A DNA stretch of 64,000 nucleotides from Triplophysa rosa. Taxonomy: Eukaryota; Chordata; Actinopteri; Cypriniformes; Nemacheilidae. The notes beneath the pieces are model-generated. The model did not search any database. It had not been told where the DNA came from and saw nothing but the letters and a program-made list of their open reading frames with translations. The DNA is taken from positions 1,988,000 to 2,051,999 of the forward strand of contig NC_079908.1 in assembly GCF_024868665.1 (NCBI RefSeq), written 5' to 3'. A program made the position numbers and the translations under genes. How positions within the stretch are numbered: the first letter of the stretch is position 1; each line of letters opens with the position of its first letter. Shown here piece after piece: positions 49,514 to 64,000 of this stretch.

Positions 49514-49971
49514 GTAAGTCCTTCTTCATCTCATTTAAATAATGCTTGGCTTGTAACTACTGTTACCTTTTTATAATGAATAGCATGGGATAGTCCTCAT
49601 ATGTGGTCATTCGCGTTGAATTATTGGTTTAGTTGATAAATGTAAATACTTCGTAGGCTTGGTGCGGTGCTGCACACGCTGGACGGACCTGAAAACCCTC
49701 AATAAAACAGTGAATTTAAATGTAACAATATTACAGACGTGTGCTTTTGCATATTATTCAGGTTAGAGTATTAGTGATGCAAACCGCTGTAGTCGGCAGC
49801 TGTCGTACAGCCTATGTAATTTGAGGTATTTTCACTTAAGGGTCCTATTGATAGGGTTTTAATAGATCTTACTTTTAGTTTACATGTCAATGTTTCCTGA
49901 AGAAGATGAACAACCTTTTTTACACAACAGCACTGAGTGTGTCTAGGACAATTAAGAATAGCCTATCATCA

Positions 49972-50050
49972 ACATTTACATTACATTTACATTTATGCAT
50001 TTGGCAGACGCTTTTATTCAAAGCGACTTACATTGTATTATATTATACAT
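49972..50050 (-). repeat. V-SINE/L2-type 3' tail
   Basis: On the minus strand: TGTAAGTCGCTTTGAATAAA, then AGCGTCTGCCAAATGCATAA, then TGTAAATG repeats. This is the conserved 3' end shared by fish V-SINEs and L2 LINEs. Only the tail is present. Confidence 0.85.
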
Positions 50051-50934
50051 TTGTTCCAACAACAGCCTGTGGTTACGTGCAACAAAGTATTTAGCCTAAT
50101 CACTGCAATGATATGAAGTATTTTAAATACTATGGAATTAGTGAAGTGTTGCTCACTGTGTGTGTTATAAAACGAAACATTTTTTATCTAGGCTAAATGA
50201 ACATCATGGCAAAAAAATCAACGCCATTCGCATGTACGTTTTGTTAATGTTTTATCATCTTTATTTTGTTTAAAACTCTAACAATAAATTACATTTAGAC
50301 TAATTGACTGATTAAAATTTAATTAATTAGACTGAAAATTGCGCGTCTGACAGGTGTGAAGTGAAGAGCCCATTAGTTATTGTCTTATGAAAGTATCTAT
50401 TCAAATGGACCTTTTAACCAAAGCTTAATTCGACGGTTTTCTGTTAGCTGGTTTTAAAACAATGTGTTAAACAATAAGTTATAAAACTATAGCCTATTAA
50501 ACATAAATATATGTATAGGACAAAAATATTATTTAAAAAAATATTTGTCTGAATTTAATTGACAATGAACTTTCGGCCACATTATGTCCTTATTATAATA
50601 ATAAAGACATTCCTGAAAACAAAAAATAGCAATAACAGATTCATTTAAAAACCAATAGGATTTGTTATGTATCTGTGTACAAATGTAGGCTAAAATTCAC
50701 CTAAAAAACTCTCGATGCAAATCTATGAGTATTTCTCATTTATTTTCATTGAGGTGATACTTAAAGAACGTGCTCATGGAATTTGGGCTGCAATTTGACT
50801 GGCATTATCACAAAGTTTTCGTTTGGAGTTCAGACGGGTTGATCTTTGAAAGCCATGTAAAAACTTAAACCTGTTTTATATATTAGGGAAATGTTTATAA
50901 AATAAACTGATTAACTTTTCTTTTGCGCTTGCAG

Positions 50935-51590
50935 GTGACCTCATTTTCTGCTTACGTTTACAAAACAAATCGCTTTTGTGTTTTATATTTTCCGTACGAT
51001 ATTGATCAATATATCGCACTCAATGAATTTCTCTGACACAACTGTCAAGCAGCATTTTATTCTGCCCAGCCAGCAGGCGCCACTACCTTCAACAAAATCC
51101 CGAACAATTTATGAAGTGAAAGCGAGATGTTTTCAGAGTGAAGAAACTGTCACAATAAACCCATATTGTATTTCGTGTCATTGGCAAATATTAAATTTCC
51201 AAAGAGAACTTTGTTTGAACGAAAGTGGTAATAGTTTAAGTAGGCAATATAATATATTTTCTTTTTTTATATAAATGTACCAACCTATTTAAGTTGCTGG
51301 CTACTACTGTTTTCGGCAATTAAAATTGCGAATGCTCTGATCATTGAACAAATGACACAGTCCATGAAGTCTTGGGCAATCTTACAAATTTGTGAAAAGT
51401 GGTGCATGCACCACACTAGTTCCTTAGTCCATACAAGCTAAAAGCGTGCCCAAAAATAAGACAGATTAAATGTTTTAATACAGTTACTTATATCTACAGG
51501 GCAAAGCAAGACCATTAATTTCAACTTGAGTGCAAGAATAAAAACATTTTATAGCAAAGTTTCCGACACAAATTGCAGGTACTTCGCTGA
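50935..51590. other. upstream region of pitx1 with candidate splice acceptor at its left edge
   Basis: Begins just after the strong acceptor ending at 50934. A 98-codon open frame starts at 50978 but resembles no protein, so an untranslated exon is the likelier use if the acceptor is real. The rest is AT-rich. Confidence 0.3.
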
Positions 51591-51623
51591 GATAAGCCAT
51601 ATTGAAGGAAAGGTTTACTTGCA

Positions 51624-51632
51624 TATATAAAG
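51624..51632 (+). promoter_or_regulatory. TATA box of the proximal pitx1 promoter
   Basis: TATATAAAG lies 280 bases upstream of the pitx1 start codon, followed by a GC-richer GGGTGGGACTGACAG and GGGGAGGAGAGG stretch. A start site about 30 bases downstream would give a 5' leader of about 255 bases without a long upstream open frame. Confidence 0.55.
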
Positions 51633-51911
51633 AATGGTTTTGCTTTGTGGGTGGGACTGACAGTGGACTCGGGGAGGAGAGGATGGGTGGATCCTTATGC
51701 CGTGAGCTGTTGTGGCCACTTCTAGACGCAGAACATTATACCTTTAGTATTTTTAAGGAAAATAACGCATTTGCGCTGTAGGATCTTATTTATTTATTAG
51801 AGCATGGTTGTGAATTACTTAGCAATTGCACTGAAGCTCGTATATGACACCGCTGCAAGAGGTTTTGTAACACCCACGATTGTTTTGAATTAAGGTGGAA
51901 TAACTTTGAAA

Positions 51912-54206
<2,295 letters not shown>

Positions 54207-54835
54207 CGAGTTACACACCAATAAACGGATATCTGAACCTATATACTGGATTAGATGCGATCGGCATTTTCAAACGGATTATGCGGATAGTCTGTGTTTA
54301 CCTAAACTTGCACAACAATTTAATTGTCCATCGTTGGGATTTTGGACATTATGGAGACAAGTTAAAAGTTATACACAATGTACATATAAACTAAACATAT
54401 AAACGTGGATCAATGGAACATTTACACCATTTGAAAACAATGCTGTGCTCTATTTGGGAACAATGGGTTTGTCAAGACACGAACCTATGTAAAACTATAT
54501 AGGACTATAATGTTTAGTATGCTGTGTAGGCCTCTACAGCCTATGGCACTGTTCGATTGTGTTTGTGAGTGGCCTTCTCCTGTACTCTCATGCAGAGGTT
54601 GTGTTGTCCTCGTGCTTTCTCATTAACATTTTGGATTCATTTCCTCATAGTTGTTTGATTGCCTCAATAAATTACCGCATGCTAATTCCGAGTGACAAAA
54701 ATTTTTTTTGTAAATTGTATTATGAATGTGTAGACTAAATAACAAAGCTATAACTTTATATTGTACTCATGTTGATTGAAATTTGTGTTTACATGTTTAC
54801 GGTAATGTTTGAATAAACCTCAAAAGAATTTCCAA
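54207..54835 (+). other. pitx1 3' untranslated region with two poly(A) signals
   Basis: After the stop, AATAAA occurs at 54666-54671 and 54812-54817. The second would place cleavage near 54830-54840. The extent is inferred from these signals only. Confidence 0.6.
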
Positions 54836-57137
54836 AACGATTCAAGAGAATAATGCAGGTTATCCTGTAAACGTGGACGTTAATTTTAAGAGCATTTTTT
54901 TTTTTCGTTTAAACATTCTGAGATTTTGTTCATGTAACATTTTTAGCTTTTTCAGTCTCATGATTGAGTTCACCTGTAAACTATTTTACCGCTCTCTTAC
55001 TCGTTTCCAGGCTTGAAATACTCGTGGGGTGCCTTTTAATCGCCTATGTTGAACTCGACGTTAGCATTGACCAATTATTGTTATGACGTTTCGGACGTTA
55101 TAGTTCATCTTACCTTCTTGTTTTAATGCTTTAACACATGCGGTATTAGTGTGTGTAGTACGCGTTTACACAAGTCACAATTGTTTTATAGGCTAAATTG
55201 TTTTCATTCTAGAGTAGAAAGTAAAACCCAAATCTGACTTTAGGAAGTGTGATGCAAACGTGACAATCAATACCGGAATTTATTTTCGTCGTTTTTATCG
55301 GCCTTGTGTACTCAAAGCGATATTAAGGAAAACCTCTGTCGTAACTGATTGTTTACTCCTGGTCCAATCTCACTGATAATAATGTCTTTAATTTCCCAAA
55401 AGGTCGACTTTGTGAGACCCGTGTTAATGGTCACTTCTTTTGCTTTGGTCTGTTAGTCTTAACAGAACGAATTCACCACACAATGTTGACATGCCTTTCA
55501 AGGACACGTTAATAAACCCATTACCCAATTCAAACAAGAGCCTGTCTGGACGCAAGACATCACACACCGAAAACAATGTCAGAGCTTCAGGTCAACAAAC
55601 TGTGAAGGACGTTAAGTGTTAGCGGTCAAAAACCGGCATAATCAAACGTGTGTAATTGCTACCGCATAAAAAAATCGTCCACACATTTTAGGAGCGTTCC
55701 TTTTTTACTATTCACTTAAATGGAAAGGACGTCTTTTCTGGAGGCGAATTTTTTTTAAAAATGTAATAAAAGCAAATCGTATTAGTAAGTAAATTATTGA
55801 TCGGAGTTAGACGAGTTTTAAGGTAGAAATGTAAGCAGCCTAATGAATTCTGAAAATAATCCTCATGTGAATCAAAAGGGAAAAGATCATCTTAACATCC
55901 GTCTAAAAACAAGTTTCCGTTTTTAATTTTAATTTTCTTAATATTGTATGTTATTTAAAGGAAATGTTTGGAATAAAAGTGATATGTTATTTTGACATGT
56001 TTTCAGCCCACTATAAATGACAACCAGGTTTAATTTACTGTCGGTGAATTGCCGGTGCACAATGCCTTCTCAAGATGCTTAATCGATCACTGATACGCAT
56101 TCAAGTGAATTTGTGTGCTATTCTAATCCATCATGATAAAACGACAATGCGTGCGATATCAACGTTTAACAACTCATCCTAAATCTATCTTCTTCATTCC
56201 CTTTAAGAAAATCATACTTTGGCATCTTTTTCAATTAAAGGTTTACACTTAGGCCTAATTGGGTTTCCCCCATGGCAGACTATTATATGGTCCAAGTTTT
56301 GCCTGTTTTTACATCTAAAGCGTAATGAGTTATAACAGTGCATTGTGTTTTTATTATTTGCATTAGAGCGGGGATAGAGTTTCTTTATGTTTATTCAATG
56401 TTTTACAATATTTAAACCCGCCATTCTTACAGGGCGCAAAAATACCAAAAACAAAACAAATAAAAGTATAATAAGAATATGTGAACTTTTGCTTTAGATT
56501 TTTATTACATCGAACTTTTTATATATTTTTTTATTTTTTTATTTTTCGCTAGCTTGAAAAAATTCAAGAACTGTTTTCCTTTACTATAACTGTTCTTATT
56601 TTTTCTTGTCCTCGTTTTTGTTTTCATCATGCCAGCATGCTACATTTCAACATGAGCTGCTACATTTGATTTGTAAAAATAAAAGACATTTACTTTTTTA
56701 TATTATCTGTATATTTAATTAAAAACTCTCGACGGCTTCAGGACAAAGCCATTAAACATACATTTGAGTAATAAAATCAGCAACGAAATACACCAGCAAT
56801 ATATATACATATATATACACATATATTTATCTATTTAAACAATGTTTACAATCAGCCCATATCATTAAATAGGAAATGACGCACATAAAGACAACCAACT
56901 CAAAATACTTGCACATCTCAATAACCCTAAAGCAAACCTGCTTGCCAACACTGCTTTTTATAGACTTACAAAATTGGTTGTTATCCTGTCTAAAGGGAAT
57001 GATTAACCAAGCTGTTTTGTGATAGCGCTGCTAAGAATGAGTTTTTCACTTGTTTAAGCTGTTATCTTGATTCTCCAGCGTTTTCAGATAGAAGTCGAAG
57101 AATGACAAACTGGCGTGGACACAGATCCTTCATCTCA
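54836..57137. other. pitx1 downstream spacer, no gene recognised
   Basis: AT-rich, largely free of recognisable repeats up to about 56500, with low-complexity T-rich and (TA)n pieces at 56515-56535 and 56795-56830. No exon is supported. Confidence 0.4.
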
Positions 57138-57379
57138 ATATGAAGAGTTTGGTTACAAAATTAGATAACTCCGATTTAAAAAATGTTCATCTTGGAAATC
57201 ATGTTTTTTTATTGTGCATTCCAATTAATATCAATCAAACTTCAGTTGGTTTGTTTTGGTTTAAGCCATAATAACTAAAAAAAACACAGCTAACTAACAC
57301 AATAAAACACAGTAAAAACATGATTTTTGAAGAAATTAAAAAACGGAGTTATCTCATTTTGGAACCAAACTCTTCATAT
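57138..57379. mobile_element. palindromic MITE (ATATGAAGAG family), clear copy
   Basis: ATATGAAGAGTTTGGTTACA at the left is inverted at the right as ATATGAAGAGTTTGGTTCCA. The arms continue through AGATAACTCCG, with CATGATTTTT/AAACATGATT-like words inside. 242 bp, non-coding. A diverged relative is at 5165-5377. Confidence 0.85.
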
Positions 57380-59329
57380 AATAATTCTGATGTAAGATCC
57401 TCTTAAACTGCAGTCATGTTTTCCCCATATGAATTTACATATGAATTGATATGAAGTTATGCTCAATGACTATTTTACATATTTAGCAATAATTTTAAGA
57501 GTCTCAAAAAAGTGCCCAGTTTAACACTGTCCCTTGGAGGTATCTGGTGTCAGACCTGTTATTGAATTGAAATTCAAAGCCAGACGAAACATACACTTTG
57601 TGCACTTCAGGCTCTTTACAAATGAGTAAAATTACAAGTCTTTACAAATGAACACAAAACACAAACAGAATAAAGTTCTAACATTGTTTAAACTTTGAAC
57701 AACCAAATTTGAGAAATGAAATATTTTATACTGAAGTTAAAAAGAAATAGCATTTTTGGCTGAAATATTTGTTGAAAGTTAATGTTTAATCAAATTCATT
57801 TTTAAAACACTTTTATTTTAAATACAAACACCGTTTATGAATTTATTTTATTAAAATTTTCCGCTATGAAGCCCAATGGCATTTGATTCTTACTCAGTTG
57901 CCAAGTATAGTGGTGACAAAAAAATCATTTTCACAGGAGATGTAGAATTTGTTTTGAGCCTGGTATCGTTATTCTTGGATATTTTAATGCCTTAGATAAT
58001 CAGAATTGATCATCTGGATAACAGTTTACACAGCAGGGAGAGATAATGTTTCTCAACATGATTACTCTTGCAAACAAACCCTAAGTTTCTCACAATTTTT
58101 GTCTTAAAAAAAACGCAGAAAAGGGTTACATCCACCTTTGATTTAGCAACATCTCCAAGAACCCTTTCAAGACTCATGTTGGTTTTACAGCTTTTGATTG
58201 AGTTAATTTATCAGGTTTGTTTAATACATTGCAAATCTGGACCTTGGCATGCTTCAAATAACAACGTCTAGCTCCATACACTGTTTCTTAATTCAGTAAT
58301 ATGCAACTGCAATAAGCAAATGTAGATTTTAGTCCTTTTTTAGTAATTTATGATTAATCACTTGCAGCCATTAAAAAACACTAATCTCATTATTGAGATG
58401 TTAAGAAGTATGATGGAGCATAATGATGCAACATAAGTCCATATCCAGTCCAATTAGAGGCAAAGAGCAAGATCACCAGTGTTCTTCTTATCAGACAACT
58501 GAAGTGTAAAGCATCACACAGGTGGAAACATTATCACACAAGGCTTGTTTCAGAAGACTTCAATTATAGGGTACCAATTATATGAATAATGTACTATTTT
58601 ATAGTCCTTTTACAGTATATCCTTTATCAAATAATTCAAATGACCATCCACTATTATCACATGAAAAAATCACTAGAACATTTTACTAAACACTTACTTT
58701 CAGTGTGTCAGAAAAACAATGTTGTTACAGCCATCAATGAACAATGACATTTTTATTTGTACATATTTAGATAATTTTACTGAACTATTCCTATAATAGA
58801 CATTTTTGTTATTTTGTAAATACTGTTGACAGATTTTATCCTAAAAGATTGTTGTATATAACATGAATCTATAACAGTTTTGGAGTCAACAATTTAAGTA
58901 GATGCTAGATTTATTTGTTTTTTTCTACATAAAAAATAGATACGCAAGGGTTTTACCAAAATGGCGGTCAACTAGTTCTATTTTGGCTAATATGGTGCCT
59001 TGAAAGGGTGGCTGCGTAGATAAATCCGTTTTTATCTATTATCAGTTCCATGACGTCTTGATAGCTTTAACCTGCTTGGATCTACCAGGTTGATCTTAGC
59101 CCCACTGGCATGCAGTTCAGCTGATTTAACATGTATATAATCATTTTTTCAGCATGACTTTTTATGGAAATCATGTAAAACCAGCAACTAAAAGAAGGGT
59201 AACACAATAGGCTACCATATGCAATCTCATGTTTGTGCATGTTTACGCCTCTAGCCAACCTATGACTTGTTTTATGTCATATGTCATATTGAGCAAACCA
59301 GCGGCGTCTTGTATTGCCTTCTCATAAGG
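57380..59329. other. intergenic between pitx1 and pcbd2, no gene recognised
   Basis: AT-rich, with no coding exon and no well-defined transposon ends seen. Confidence 0.4.
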
Positions 59330-59668
59330 GCAGTAAATCGCTTTCCTGCATCCCGCTCATTCTCCTTCACAACTCCTTCCTGGTGGAACATTCTTCCTAT
59401 CTCCGTCCAGTCAACCACATCTCTCACAACATTCAAAAAAACTACTTAAAACCACTCTCTTCTGTGAATACTTGACAAATGAGGAAAAAACTAACTCTCT
59501 CTCTTTCTCTCAACAGGTAGTGGTCTAGCTTTTGTTGAAACTAGTAACTTTGTATTGGCACCTATTGTATTATTGCTCCTGTATGACATATCGCTTATTG
59601 CTCCCTGAACTCTCTGTAAGTCGCTTTGGATAAAAGCGTCAGCTAAATGACTCAATGTAAATGTAAAT
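59330..59668 (+). mobile_element. 5'-truncated L2-type LINE (RT C-terminus and 3' tail)
   Basis: The translation SRSFSFTTPSWWNILPIS...TFKKT is the typical end of an L2/CR1-type reverse transcriptase ORF. It is followed by an untranslated region ending TGTAAGTCGCTTTGGATAAA, then AGCGTCAGCTAAATGA and TGTAAATG repeats. Only the last few hundred bases were integrated. It lies 1 kb beyond the pcbd2 3' end. Confidence 0.8.
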
Positions 59669-60649
59669 ATGAACTTATAACAGCATGATGTAGTGATTAA
59701 TTCTAATCCATAAAAACAGTTGTGGTTAAGTAAAAAGTCACACAAAGACGTTACCATTTTCATTTCGAATATGCTCGTTTTTGTTCAAACATAGTTTTCA
59801 TGTGAAGCAGTTTACAATGTTAACACATGAAGATGACAAAATAGTCACATTTATTTCAGTGGAAGTGAGACTGCAGTTCTAATACAACTCGTAGAATTCT
59901 TAAAGGACACCCATCCTTGTGTACTGTTAGGACAAAAACAAGTACCATGTACAAAAGAAAAAACATGACCATTTTAAGAAAAATTATTCTTATCAAAAAG
60001 AAATACAAAATTCTTACAAAAACGATAATTTAATGCAGGAAACATTGGGGCCTTTACATGGAAAAATCCAGTGTCTGTAATCCATCCTTGTTCTTAACAG
60101 ATCCACTGACTCTTTCAATCTGATCATTTTTGTGTTGATGCATTATTTGTCTCTTGTGTCGATGTCTGAAACTCTTGCAGTCTGCGCTTTAGTCCAGCCA
60201 ACATTAAAACACGCTGGCTGTGTCAATATATGCTCTTATGAATGATCTGATGGGAAGTTCTGTTAATGGATGTGTGTAAAAAAACATTATGTAAAGGTTC
60301 GCTGTACTCGCCTGTCCAGTTATGTTTCTGTTTTTTTGGAGAGTGGTTTTGTCTTTAATGCTTAAGGCTTTTATATAACTTACTGTATAACTGAGGGCTC
60401 ACAGAATTTGGATCACTTAATTTCATCATTTCTTATTAATTATCTGACATTCTCTGCTCTAAAAACAAGTTGGAAAGATGTAACCACACAGTTAAGACTG
60501 TGGAGAACTACACGTAATCATCTAAAAGTAAACCATTTTAATACGCATAAAATTGCCTATTTTTTCAATATTGAAGCAAAACGGTAAAAAATCTCCCACC
60601 ACAAATGAACATCATATAGAGCTTTAATATATGATGTTGTGCAGTTTGA

Positions 60650-60745
60650 CTACAAGGACAGTGCGACCTTATCAATAAATTTGGCCAGTCTAATGTCCTT
60701 CTTTGACAGTCCTCCACAGTCATGTGTAGATAAAGTGATCTGCAC
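60650..60745 (-). CDS. pcbd2: pcbd2 terminal coding exon
   Basis: The acceptor on the minus strand is ATCGTTTTTCAG. It encodes [12 protein letters not shown] ... VALSL then TAG at 60652-60650, and supplies the third active-site His. Confidence 0.93.
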   Translation of the reverse strand: MQITLSTHDCGGLSKKDIRLAKFIDKVALSL

Positions 60746-61147
60746 CTGAAAAACGATAATAAATCAGTCGTTATTAACAGACATCTTTCCTTTTCTACTG
60801 TGCAAGAAACAGCCCTCATGCACTGCAAAGCATGTGGTGGACCGCCGAGAGCTTTTCATCTTCTGAATTCACATGCGAGGCTGGTGCGCTATTTTACGCA
60901 GCGTGATTGTTTGTGGCGTGAATGCAGTGGGGTTCAAAGGCCTCTTGGAGACCTGATGTGTGGGGCCATTAATGCACTTTCAACACCATATTCATGTTAA
61001 ACATGTAAAAACATTATAAACTGCTGTTCGATGGTGAGGAACACATGGCTCGGTGGAAGTTATTACCTTGTTATAAACATTGAACCACTCTGGATGATGG
61101 TTCATCTTCTCTGCTTGTAGAGCCACTCGAGACATGAAGCCAAAAGC
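60650..61147 (-). CDS. pcbd2: Pterin-4a-carbinolamine dehydratase 2, C-terminal two exons (partial)
   Basis: The enzyme dehydrates 4a-hydroxytetrahydrobiopterin during cofactor recycling and can act as the dimerisation cofactor of HNF1. Two minus-strand exons are seen: 61147-61067 (27 codons) and 60745-60650 (31 codons plus TAG), separated by a 321-base GT-AG intron. Together they cover the conserved C-terminal half. The catalytic histidines of the family are present (NHHPEW and STHD). [25 protein letters not shown] fits PCBD2 rather than PCBD1, which has VHITLSTHECAGLSERDI. Upstream exons were not recognised up to 64000 and should lie beyond the window. It converges with pitx1. Confidence 0.93.
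61067..61147 (-). CDS. pcbd2: pcbd2 penultimate coding exon
   Basis: Acceptor TTCTTTACTCAG, donor AACAAG|GTAATA. It encodes [20 protein letters not shown] then WFNVYNK, in phase 0 at both ends, which is the conserved exon boundary pattern of this family. Confidence 0.95.
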
Positions 61148-62009
61148 CTGAGTAAAGAATAAAACAGAGCGCTTAGACAATTCAGCTCACAAGCATCCAG
61201 TGAGAACATCACTGCCACAGGGTCACACCATATTTACACGCGGAGGCAAAATGTGAAAAAGTATGAAACATTTTTAGATGATAGTAGAAGGGCTGCTACA
61301 CTGACTGAGAAGAACAAAGCAATGACAACAAAATTGCGACAGTTCATTTTCATTTGAAAGACAGGACCACATTAGTGTAGTGTGTAATCATAGGGAAGGC
61401 ACTCATCTTCCTCGTGGTGTTTTTATCCTCCAATCAGAAGCAAATCGCAGCTATTCTACAGGACTCCAAAGCGGGGCAAGATCCTGTGCAAGCTGAACCT
61501 GACGCTCTGAACACAAAACGCACTGGCTATTTCAGAGCAATTTCCCAATGCAATCTCAATTAAGCCTTTAAATACTTCCTTAGCTAATTAAGTCAACTGA
61601 AGCAGCATTGTACACAAGCTATCTCTGCGGACAGATGCGTGGGCTTGGCCAAATTCTCTGGTAATGAAACTGAGGTACTTGCAAAAAGAGAGGAAATTAC
61701 ACAGAGTTGAGTATATTGTAAGCAATTTGGGGAATTTATTCACTAACACGTGATGTAACACAATCGGCTGTTTTATCGAATTATCTATCGAGACAACCGT
61801 CCTGTTATCCAATTTAAGTGATTGACGGAATCCTGAAACTCGATTCCGCCGCCAATTTAAGCACGTGGCCTGTTTTTGCTCAACTTTCATAAGAATATTG
61901 GCGATTATTAAATAGAGCGGCACAATCCGTGTCGAATGCCCGTCACAGAGTTGACCTGTCAGGCAAAAGGCATACGCTTTTACCAAGCTTGAAATATACT
62001 CTGAGCTCC
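61148..62009 (-). other. pcbd2 intron, no exon recognised
   Basis: Searched by eye on the minus strand for the preceding exon (family pattern VGWxExEGRDAI...FKDFN) without success. A 132-codon open frame at 61588-61986 has no similarity to it. Confidence 0.4.
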
Positions 62010-62132
62010 ATTTTAATCTGTAGCTTATTTGTTAGCATGGAAACACAAAGGTCATGGGTTAGATCCCAAGGGAACACGTGCACTGGAAAAGAAGTCACTT
62101 TGGATAAAAGTATCTGCCAAATTGCATAAAAG
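62010..62132 (+). repeat. V-SINE (tRNA head fragment and conserved 3' tail)
   Basis: A tRNA-like segment with a B-box-like GGGTTAGATCCCAAGGGAAC is followed by AAGTCACTTTGGATAAAAGT and ATCTGCCAAATTGCATAAA, the signature of DANA/V-SINE-type fish retroposons. Diverged and lacking the 5' end. Confidence 0.7.
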
Positions 62133-64000
62133 GCCAAAAACATCGGAGCACTTGTCGAAAACGCCATCGAATGTTGTTTCCTTTAGTAAAGTCCAGAAAG
62201 GGTGAAATCTTCGGTTATGTCAACACTGTCGACTCCTTCTCAACTCTTAAGCACAACGGGAGGAAACAATACAGCGGACCCGGAGCGCTGCCTCTGACTC
62301 CCACTCAAAGGAGGTCAAGGACCATCGTTCTCCGGCTCTTTTGTTTACTTTGTATTGTGCGCAGCCAACGCCTCGGCCCACAGCCACTTTTACTCTGTCA
62401 GGAGCAGGTAATTAGACTTGACATGTTACAGGCCCTCATCTCAAATAATCAGAACCACCACCAGCATGTTTCCCTACACGCCACTTTAGGGGCATTTTGT
62501 GCTATTATGGCATGATTGTCATAAAACACTGGATGAGGCCATTTTGAAGTTGTCTGCAGTGGGCTAAAATACGGCCGTAGTTTCAAACACATGTGCCGGC
62601 TATTTACAGATGGCTTTTTCTGGAGTAATATAAGGTTTATGGACACTGGCTTTTCCAGCCAGACCTAAATGCAGATAGATTGGACTATGGAGGCTGCTTC
62701 ACAAAAAGTCTCTCTCAAAACATAACCAGCATGCAGCATCACCCAGAACATGATGCTGCGCCAGACATCTCACACAGGGCTCCACGCTAAGGATTTTTTC
62801 TACTGGCCCGGTCGGGCAAGTGATTCTAATTTTTACTGGCCCTGCCAAAATTCACTGGCCCCACCACAAAAAAAGTAAAAAACAAATAACATTGTCTAGT
62901 TATTTGTTTGTTGTTTTTTACCTATGTAATCTTAATAAATATGGTTATGATACCATAAAAACTATTAGCCTAAATCGCACAAATGTAAAATATTGTTAAA
63001 GACAAAATAAAGATAAAATAAGAACAAAGTATGTGCATTAGCACAAATAAATGTAATAAAGCAAACATACAAATAAAAATAAAAAAGGTTGGTCTTATAT
63101 TAGTTATCAGGTACAGAAATTAAATAATGTAAAGTAACACTTTATGGCCTTCACTGTATTAATTCAATATAATTTAACCGGTCAGGAGCAGTGAATGTTT
63201 TTTGTCTTCGTCCTTTGTCGAAAGATCTTAATTATGCTGCATGCCCTTTAAGAGATGCACAGATCTATTATACTGTAACACATGATTTTGTTTCCCAACT
63301 GTTTACGTTCATTTAAGAGGTAATGGATTACAAGGATACTTGCTAATATGGGCATTTTGACCTAATTTTGTGTGGATGTATCTGTTTAAAAGTAAGAAGA
63401 CATGAAAGAGAACTCAATTCAAAATGTTGCGTGTTGTCTGAGATGTGGCTTTCCGGCAGTGTGCATATCTCATCTCTGAAAGTTCTCAAATTATAATTTT
63501 CTGTGTTGATACAGCACTGGCCCGAAAAATGTACAACATATGATACATACAAACAAATGGTCTCCCATCACAAAATGTTTATGTTCCCCTAAACAACTTT
63601 CTTGATCATTTAGATCATTCATCATTAAGTGAAATATTCACTGTTACTGTATTGTTGTACATAGAGATGTTATGGGCCCTACTCAGTTTACTCAGCTTCA
63701 GGACACAATTGTCACTTTCTGCTGTAAACTAGCATCTGACATCGAGTTAATCCAGCATGAATAATAGCTTGCTTTCACACGTTAAATATCTCCTCTTGTA
63801 AAATTGTGACTCTATGCCACCGAAGAAATCTTCATCATACAACATACACAAAACAGTCAACCACAAAAACATATTTTCTAAACACATGTTGTCTATTTAA
63901 TTGTTTGTTGTTGTTAAATGTTCTTAATGCATAAGGGTTTTCTTATTTACTGTGAATTGTCCTTTAATGTATAGAATTTTTGTTCTTGAGGAAAAATGAA
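62133..64000. other. probable pcbd2 intron or upstream flank, no gene recognised
   Basis: No exon was recognised. A fish transposon end (AGGGCTCCACGCTAAGGATT) begins at 62778 with repeated ACTGGCC words. The rest is AT-rich. Confidence 0.4.

Noticed and set aside
60650..61147. Assignment to pcbd1
   Set aside because: [16 protein letters not shown] and LAKFI match PCBD2 more closely than PCBD1, and the neighbourhood with pitx1 agrees.

Overview
This is vertebrate nuclear DNA, most likely from a cypriniform (carp- or minnow-like) fish. It is AT-rich, has spliced genes with GT-AG introns and large non-coding intervals, and is crowded with fish repeats: hAT, CACTA-like and TTAA-flanked transposons, palindromic MITEs, V-SINE/L2 tails, Ty3/gypsy LTR elements and TG/AC microsatellites. 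The species is not determined, and the cypriniform assignment is an inference from repeat flavour.

Only two host genes can be supported. pitx1 (51912-54206, + strand) is complete as three coding exons. They encode a 280-residue paired-like homeodomain factor with Lys at homeodomain position 50 and a C-terminal OAR motif. pcbd2 (- strand) is represented by its last two coding exons (60650-61147); its first exons should lie beyond position 64000. The two genes converge tail to tail about 6 kb apart, which fits the vertebrate PITX1-PCBD2 neighbourhood (human 5q31).

Layout. 1-20128: intergenic DNA with a ~1 kb hAT-like element (1632-2631), a TG microsatellite, a hAT MITE with a perfect 8-bp target duplication (5387-5579), two copies of another hAT-like family (one carrying a nested 872-bp foldback element), a palindromic MITE, a TTAA-flanked element, and a foldback element split by a solo LTR. 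20129-26124: a full-length but decayed chromodomain-containing Ty3/gypsy retrotransposon on the - strand, with both LTRs and a short target duplication. 26125-47130: gene-free, with a 2.9-kb segment bounded by CACTGTAAAAAA ends that contains a plausible four-exon transcript, several MITEs, and two copies of one interspersed repeat that each carry a long TG/AC array. 47131-51911: mostly unique upstream DNA of pitx1, with a CpG-richer patch holding two cAMP-response-element palindromes, a candidate upstream exon and a proximal TATA box. 54207-60649: pitx1 3'UTR and the spacer to pcbd2. 61148-64000: pcbd2 intron and upstream sequence with a V-SINE.

No prokaryotic-type system, CRISPR array, rRNA or credible tRNA gene was seen. 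The points most worth a second look are the regulatory and repeat architecture upstream of pitx1 (fragile alternating TG/CG DNA, a duplicated CRE module), the possible spliced transcript at 29.1-31 kb, and the nested transposons that include empty-site copies.
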